This document shows, piece after piece, positions 60,182 through 64,000 of a stretch of DNA of 64,000 bases. Within the stretch, counting starts at the first letter, position 1. Every line of letters starts with the position of its first letter. The translations under genes were made by a program, and so were the position numbers. The notes beneath the pieces are model-generated. The model saw nothing but the letters and a program-made list of their open reading frames with translations, had not been told where the DNA came from and did not search any database. This DNA comes from Paraburkholderia sp. Tr-20389. GTDB lineage: Bacteria; Pseudomonadota; Gammaproteobacteria; Burkholderiales; Burkholderiaceae. The DNA is taken from positions 226,129 to 290,128 of the forward strand of contig NZ_JAAGPD010000006.1 in assembly GCF_017104565.1 (NCBI RefSeq). Reading direction: 5' to 3'.

Positions 60182-60760
60182 ATGTCCGACGAATACGAAG
60201 TCCACGGCCCGCACGATCACGCCATCGAGCATGCAGGCGCTCACGGCAATGACAACAGCGCGTCGCGCCTCGCCGTCATGACGGCGATTCTCGCGAGCGT
60301 CGGCGCAATCGCCGCTTATCAGAGCGGAGCCAACGAAAACCTTGCGCTCTTCTACAAGAACGAAGCCGCGATCCTCAAGACGGAAGCTGCGAACCAGTGG
60401 GCTTATTACCAGGCCAAGGGAGAAAAGCAGAATCTCGCGGAACTGGGCGCGGCATTGACCGATCCGGCGTCGGCTGCGCACGCGAAGTTCATCACCGATA
60501 CGCAGCGTTACAAGACCGAGAAAGAACCGATCCGCCAGCAGGCGGAGTCGCTCGAAAAGCAGGTGAAGAAGGACAATGAAGTAAGCGAGTCGTTGCAGCA
60601 TCAGCATCATCGCTGGGCACAAGCGACGACGCTGGTTCAGATCTCCATCGCGCTCGCCGCCATCACGCTGCTGACGAAGAAGCGCTGGCTGCAAAAGCTC
60701 ACCATCGGAATGGCCGTCGTCGCCATCGGTCTGTTCGTCACCGCATTGATCGGCGTATGA
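60182..60760 (+). CDS. DUF4337 membrane protein
   Basis: A 192-residue protein. The central helix LAVMTAILASVGAIAAYQSG, then a coiled-coil region (FYKNEAAILKTEAANQWAYY ... EKQVKKDNEVSESL), and two C-terminal helices (TTLVQISIALAAITLLTKKR, IGMAVVAIGLFVTALIGV) are typical of DUF4337. The function is not known. It is convergent with prpR (21-base gap). Confidence 0.85.
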   Translation: MSDEYEVHGPHDHAIEHAGAHGNDNSASRLAVMTAILASVGAIAAYQSGANENLALFYKNEAAILKTEAANQWAYYQAKGEKQNLAELGAALTDPASAAHAKFITDTQRYKTEKEPIRQQAESLEKQVKKDNEVSESLQHQHHRWAQATTLVQISIALAAITLLTKKRWLQKLTIGMAVVAIGLFVTALIGV

Positions 60761-60781
60761 GCATGGCGGGCGGCGCGTCGC

Positions 60782-62722
60782 TCATTGCGTCGCATTGAGC
60801 TTGCGCCACAACGTCGTCTTGCTGATGCCCAGCGCGCGGCACGCGGCATCGCGATCTCCGCCGCACGCCGCCAGCATCGCGCGAATCTCGTCGGCTTCGA
60901 CGTGACGGCTGCGCTCGCGCAGCGTCAACGCGCCCTTCTTCTGCGGCCGCGACGACACGAACAGTTCGGGGGCAACGACATCGAGCATCTCGCGCGTGAA
61001 TGTGTCGTCTTGCGTATCGGCGAGTTCGACGGCAATCCGTTCGATCACGTTCTGCAATTCGCGCACATTGCCCGGCCACGCATAGCCGCGCAACGGCTCG
61101 CCGATCTGCGCAAGCACGCGCGTCGCCGCTGGCAGGTCGAAGACGCGCGCCGCGAGCCTGGGTTCGCGCGCGGCGGCCTGCAGTAGCAGTTCGGCGGCGA
61201 GCGGCAGCACGTCGGTCGTGCGCTCGCGCAACGGCGGCAGCGCGACGCTCAGAATATTCAGCCGATAGTAGAGGTCCGCGCGAAACGTGCCGTCCTCGAT
61301 CCCTTCCGTCAACGCACGATGCGTCGCGGCAACCACGCGGATATCGACACGCGTCGGCTCCGTCGACCCGAGCCGCACCACTTCCCGCTCCTGCAACACG
61401 CGCAGCAGCCGGCTTTGCAACGGCAGCGGCATCTCGCCGATCTCATCGAGGAACAGCGTGCCGCGATGCGCCGCTTCGATCAGCCCCGCCTTGCCGCCCT
61501 TGCGCGCGCCCGTAAATGCGCCTTCTTCATAGCCGAACAGCTCGCTCTCCAGCAAAGCTTCCGGAAACGCGCCGCAATTGATCGCGACGAACGCAAAGTC
61601 GCGCCGCGCGCTTAGCTGATGCATGCTCTGCGCGACCATCTCCTTGCCCGTGCCGCTTTCGCCGAGTATCAGCACGGTCGCGTCCGACTTCGCATAACGC
61701 CGGACGAGCGTGCGCACGCGTTCGATCGACGGACATTCACCGACCAGATCGTCTAGCTCGTAGCGCGCCGTGAACTGCTGCGCGCGCTGTCGCGAACGCA
61801 GCGTGCGATCGAGCCGTTCGACCGCGCGCGATTCCTGGAACGTCAGCACCGTGCCCGCCGATGGCCCCGCACCCGCCAGCGGCCCACGATGCACGAGATA
61901 GCTGGTGCCGCGCACGGACACGAGCGTGTCGCCGTCGTTGTCCGGCAGCGCGCCGGCGATATCGGGTGCGAGCTGCTGTAAAGGCACACCGGCCGCGCTG
62001 GCGGCATCGATGCCAAGCACGCCCGCGAGACGCTGGTTGATCGCTTCGACGCGCCCTTGCGCGTCCAGCGCGACGACACCGTCGCGCAAGTGCTGCAACA
62101 GGTTGTCGAGACGCTGACGGCGCACGCCCTCGGCACGCGTGGCCTGCGCGACTTCGAGTGCCGTATCGAAAGCGCTGCGCACCGATGCGCGCGAATACAG
62201 AAAGACGGCACCCATGCCCGCACGCTCGGCGAGATCGGTCACGTGCCCCGGACCGACGACGGCATCGACGCCACGCTCGCGCAATTCGCGCACGCAGTCC
62301 TCCGCATCTTCCGTCGAGCGGTATGACGCGAAGATCACATCGATGCCGTATGCGGCCGTAAAGCGTTTCACCTCGTCGGGCGTGTCGCCGTGCGTGACGA
62401 GCGCCACCGAATTGCCGTCGCGCCGCGCGCGTGCGAGCGCCTGCATCACGTCGAAGCCCGTCGGCGTGATGACCACGACGGGGACGTTGACGCGCGTCTT
62501 CAGATACGCGCCGTTCGAGCCGCCCGCGACGATCACGTCCGGCAACTCGGCTCCCGCCGCTTCGATTTCCTGCACGGCGTCGTCAAAACCGCGCGGAACG
62601 ACGCGCAGGTCTGCGGGGCCCGCATACTCGCTCGCGATATCGACGAACAGATTGCTCAGGCGGCTGATGCCCATCGCCCAGATGCGCGGGCGCGGATTCG
62701 AAACGCTGGAAGGTGTGCTCAT
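60782..62722 (-). CDS. prpR: Propionate catabolism activator PrpR (sigma-54 dependent)
   Basis: A 646-residue enhancer-binding protein: PrpR_N ligand domain (PRPRIWAMGISRLSNLFVDI), a PAS domain, the sigma-54 AAA+ core (Walker A GESGTGKEM, GAFTGARKGGKAGLIEAAHR, Walker B GTLFLDEIGEMP), and a Fis-type HTH at the C-terminus (GDRDAACRALGISKTTLWRK). PrpR senses 2-methylcitrate and activates prpBCD. The ATG at 62722 gives the usual N-terminus; a GTG at 62746 with GGAAG upstream is an alternative. It is divergent from prpB. Confidence 0.95.
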   Translation of the reverse strand: MSTPSSVSNPRPRIWAMGISRLSNLFVDIASEYAGPADLRVVPRGFDDAVQEIEAAGAELPDVIVAGGSNGAYLKTRVNVPVVVITPTGFDVMQALARARRDGNSVALVTHGDTPDEVKRFTAAYGIDVIFASYRSTEDAEDCVRELRERGVDAVVGPGHVTDLAERAGMGAVFLYSRASVRSAFDTALEVAQATRAEGVRRQRLDNLLQHLRDGVVALDAQGRVEAINQRLAGVLGIDAASAAGVPLQQLAPDIAGALPDNDGDTLVSVRGTSYLVHRGPLAGAGPSAGTVLTFQESRAVERLDRTLRSRQRAQQFTARYELDDLVGECPSIERVRTLVRRYAKSDATVLILGESGTGKEMVAQSMHQLSARRDFAFVAINCGAFPEALLESELFGYEEGAFTGARKGGKAGLIEAAHRGTLFLDEIGEMPLPLQSRLLRVLQEREVVRLGSTEPTRVDIRVVAATHRALTEGIEDGTFRADLYYRLNILSVALPPLRERTTDVLPLAAELLLQAAAREPRLAARVFDLPAATRVLAQIGEPLRGYAWPGNVRELQNVIERIAVELADTQDDTFTREMLDVVAPELFVSSRPQKKGALTLRERSRHVEADEIRAMLAACGGDRDAACRALGISKTTLWRKLNATQ

Positions 62723-62792
62723 CGCGGCGGTCCGGTTCAGATCCACTGTGGTCTTCCATTATGCGCGCGCGATTTCATAACCGAAACCACAT

Positions 62793-62808
62793 ATTTCAGT
62801 TTTGAAAT
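62793..62808. promoter_or_regulatory. Palindrome between prpR and prpB, probable PrpR site
   Basis: ATTTCA GTTT TGAAAT is a perfect 6-4-6 inverted repeat, 65 bases upstream of the -24 element. An upstream activator site at this distance fits a sigma-54 enhancer-binding protein. A half-match (GATTTCATAACCGAAA) lies at 62771-62786. PrpR binding is inference. Confidence 0.6.
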
Positions 62809-62872
62809 CATCGCGGACGCCGAGTGACGCGTTCGCCTCGCAAAATCAGAGACTTAGCGCGACCGTGAAGCC

Positions 62873-62888
62873 TGGCACGTCATTTGCA
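62873..62888 (+). promoter_or_regulatory. Sigma-54 (-24/-12) promoter of prpB
   Basis: TGGCAC-GTCAT-TTGCA (62873-62888) is an exact match to the RpoN consensus TGGCAC-N5-TTGCA. It is 33 bases from the prpB start and is what PrpR would activate. Confidence 0.93.
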
Positions 62889-62920
62889 GATATAGGCCCG
62901 CAAATCCACGGAGCCTCACA

Positions 62921-63814
62921 GTGAACTCAACCAGACAACCCACCAGCGCCGGCGCTGCGTTCCGCCAGGCCGTCGCAGAAGGACAACCGCTGCAGGTCGT
63001 CGGCGCGATCACCGCCTACGCCGCGAAGATGGCCGAAGCCGTCGGCTTCAAGGCCGTGTATCTGTCGGGCGGCGGCGTCGCCGCAAACTCGCTCGGCATC
63101 CCCGACCTCGGTATCAGCACGATGGACGACGTGCTCATCGACGCCCGCCGCATCACCGACGCCACGAACCTGCCGCTGCTCGTCGATATCGATACCGGCT
63201 GGGGCGGCGCGTTCAATATCGCGCGCACGGTCCGCTCGTTCATCAAGGCGGGCGTCGCCGCCGTCCACCTCGAAGACCAGGTCGGGCAGAAGCGCTGCGG
63301 CCATCGTCCGAACAAGGAAGTCGTCGCGACGCAAGAAATGGTGGATCGCGTGAAGGCGGCTGTCGACGCGCGCACCGACGACCAGTTCGTCATCATGGCC
63401 CGCACCGATGCCGCCGCCGCCGAAGGGCTCGACGCCGCGATCGAGCGCGCCGTCGCCTATGTCGAAGCCGGCGCTGACATGATCTTCCCCGAAGCCATGC
63501 GTACGCTCGACGACTATCGCAAGTTCAAGGCCGCCGTGAAGGTGCCGATTCTCGCGAACCTGACCGAATTCGGCTCGACGCCGTTCTTCACGACGACGGA
63601 GCTGCGCGACGCGAACGTCGATATCGCGCTGTATTGCTGCGGCGCGTATCGCGCGATGAACGCGGCCGCCCTCAATTTCTACGAGACGACGATGCGCGAC
63701 GGCACGCAAAAGGCCGCTGTGCCGACGATGCAGACGCGCGAAGATCTCTACAAATATCTTGGCTATCACGCGTACGAGGACAAACTCGACGCACTGTTCG
63801 CCACTAACAAGTAA
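62921..63814 (+). CDS. prpB: 2-methylisocitrate lyase
   Basis: A 297-residue isocitrate-lyase superfamily enzyme. [38 protein letters not shown] (Mg-binding DxDxGxG), and the catalytic Cys in [18 protein letters not shown] are all present. It splits 2-methylisocitrate into pyruvate and succinate. The start is a GTG at 62921 with GGAG upstream, because the longer frames are unsupported. First gene of the prp operon. Confidence 0.96.
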   Translation: MNSTRQPTSAGAAFRQAVAEGQPLQVVGAITAYAAKMAEAVGFKAVYLSGGGVAANSLGIPDLGISTMDDVLIDARRITDATNLPLLVDIDTGWGGAFNIARTVRSFIKAGVAAVHLEDQVGQKRCGHRPNKEVVATQEMVDRVKAAVDARTDDQFVIMARTDAAAAEGLDAAIERAVAYVEAGADMIFPEAMRTLDDYRKFKAAVKVPILANLTEFGSTPFFTTTELRDANVDIALYCCGAYRAMNAAALNFYETTMRDGTQKAAVPTMQTREDLYKYLGYHAYEDKLDALFATNK

Positions 63815-63834
63815 TTGCATCTGGAGGAAGACAC

Positions 63835-64000
63835 ATGAGCGAAGCAGACAACGGCACGCAAAGCGCGGGCACATTCAAGCCGAAAAAATCCGTCGCGCTG
63901 TCGGGCGTGACGGCGGGCAATACGGCCCTGTGCACGGTCGGCAAGACGGGCAACGACCTGCATTACCGCGGCTACGACATTCTCGATATCGCGGGCGCCT
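63835..64000 (+). CDS. prpC: 2-methylcitrate synthase, 5' part (runs off right edge)
   Basis: The frame begins MSEADNGTQSAGTFKPKKSV and continues LSGVTAGNTALCTVGKTGND, LHYRGYDILDIAGA, the N-terminus of PrpC. It follows prpB by 20 bases with GGAGGA before the ATG. PrpC condenses propionyl-CoA with oxaloacetate. Only 55 residues are inside the window. Confidence 0.93.
   Translation, partial: MSEADNGTQSAGTFKPKKSVALSGVTAGNTALCTVGKTGNDLHYRGYDILDIAGA

Noticed and set aside
1-64000. CRISPR array, rRNA or tRNA genes
   Set aside because: No regularly spaced repeats, cloverleaf or rRNA-like stretches were recognised by eye; a covariance-model scan would be decisive.

Overview
The window looks like a secondary replicon or genomic-island-rich part of a Burkholderiaceae genome, most likely Paraburkholderia or Caballeronia. 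Supporting signs are high-GC coding with strong third-position bias, a Burkholderia-type OmpC porin beside a decayed porin copy, many LysR regulators, a sigma-54-dependent prp (2-methylcitrate) locus, and several Fur-like iron-regulated receptors. This placement is inference from gene families; no taxonomic search was run.

Region 1 (1-600): the end of a broken IS66 element (tnpB, truncated tnpC) and a pair of direct repeats that look like another IS end. Region 2 (650-11961): a ten-gene, one-direction operon that is the highlight of the window. Read in transcription order it encodes a Fe(II)/2-oxoglutarate dioxygenase, a free-standing cupin, a methionyl-tRNA-synthetase-like protein, an amino-acid N-monooxygenase, a D-amino-acid-oxidase-type flavoenzyme, an EctB-like diaminobutyrate aminotransferase, an MFS exporter, an AstE/DoeB-like zinc deacylase, a GST-fold protein and an ATP-grasp ligase. 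N-hydroxylase + cupin + MetRS-like protein + glycine-oxidase-like flavoprotein is the known signature of 'hydrazine synthetase' N-N bond formation, described in actinomycetes (for example s56-p1, triacsin, pyrazofurin and formycin pathways). Here the cupin and MetRS-like parts are separate genes, and the operon carries its own 2,4-diaminobutyrate supply. I infer an undescribed N-N-bonded amino acid or small peptide. Region 3 (11.97-14.6 kb): mobile debris, namely an IS5-family relic, an integrase relic and a 915-bp IS427-like element with a TAA target duplication inserted in a HIT-family gene.

Region 4 (14.7-22.5 kb): a class V aminotransferase, LysR genes, a type-2 argC, small membrane proteins, and a cysteinyl-tRNA synthetase preceded by a Cys-codon-rich leader peptide and an intrinsic terminator, an apparent attenuation system. 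Region 5 (22.6-31.3 kb): iron acquisition, with two TonB-dependent receptors, a FecI/FecR pair, a DUF2325 protein and a twin-arginine-signal periplasmic protein. Region 6 (31.4-37 kb): a DeoR-controlled sugar-alcohol/tagatose-type operon (binding protein, SDR, GatZ-like, PfkB kinase) with a TTTCGA-type operator.

Region 7 (37.1-47.8 kb): two Nudix hydrolases, an MlrC-like M81 metallopeptidase with an ACS-type MFS transporter and divergent LysR, a chemoreceptor, a ClC channel and an OmpR-type two-component system. Region 8 (47.9-52.8 kb): a Fur-box-preceded ABC importer for an iron chelate and a porin. Region 9 (52.8-60.8 kb): two glycosyltransferases flanking a secreted PIG-L deacetylase fused to lectin and FG-GAP-like repeats, a GlxA-type regulator and a DUF4337 protein. 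Region 10 (60.8-64 kb): prpR divergent from prpB-prpC, with a textbook -24/-12 promoter; prpC runs off the right edge. No rRNA, tRNA or CRISPR array was seen.
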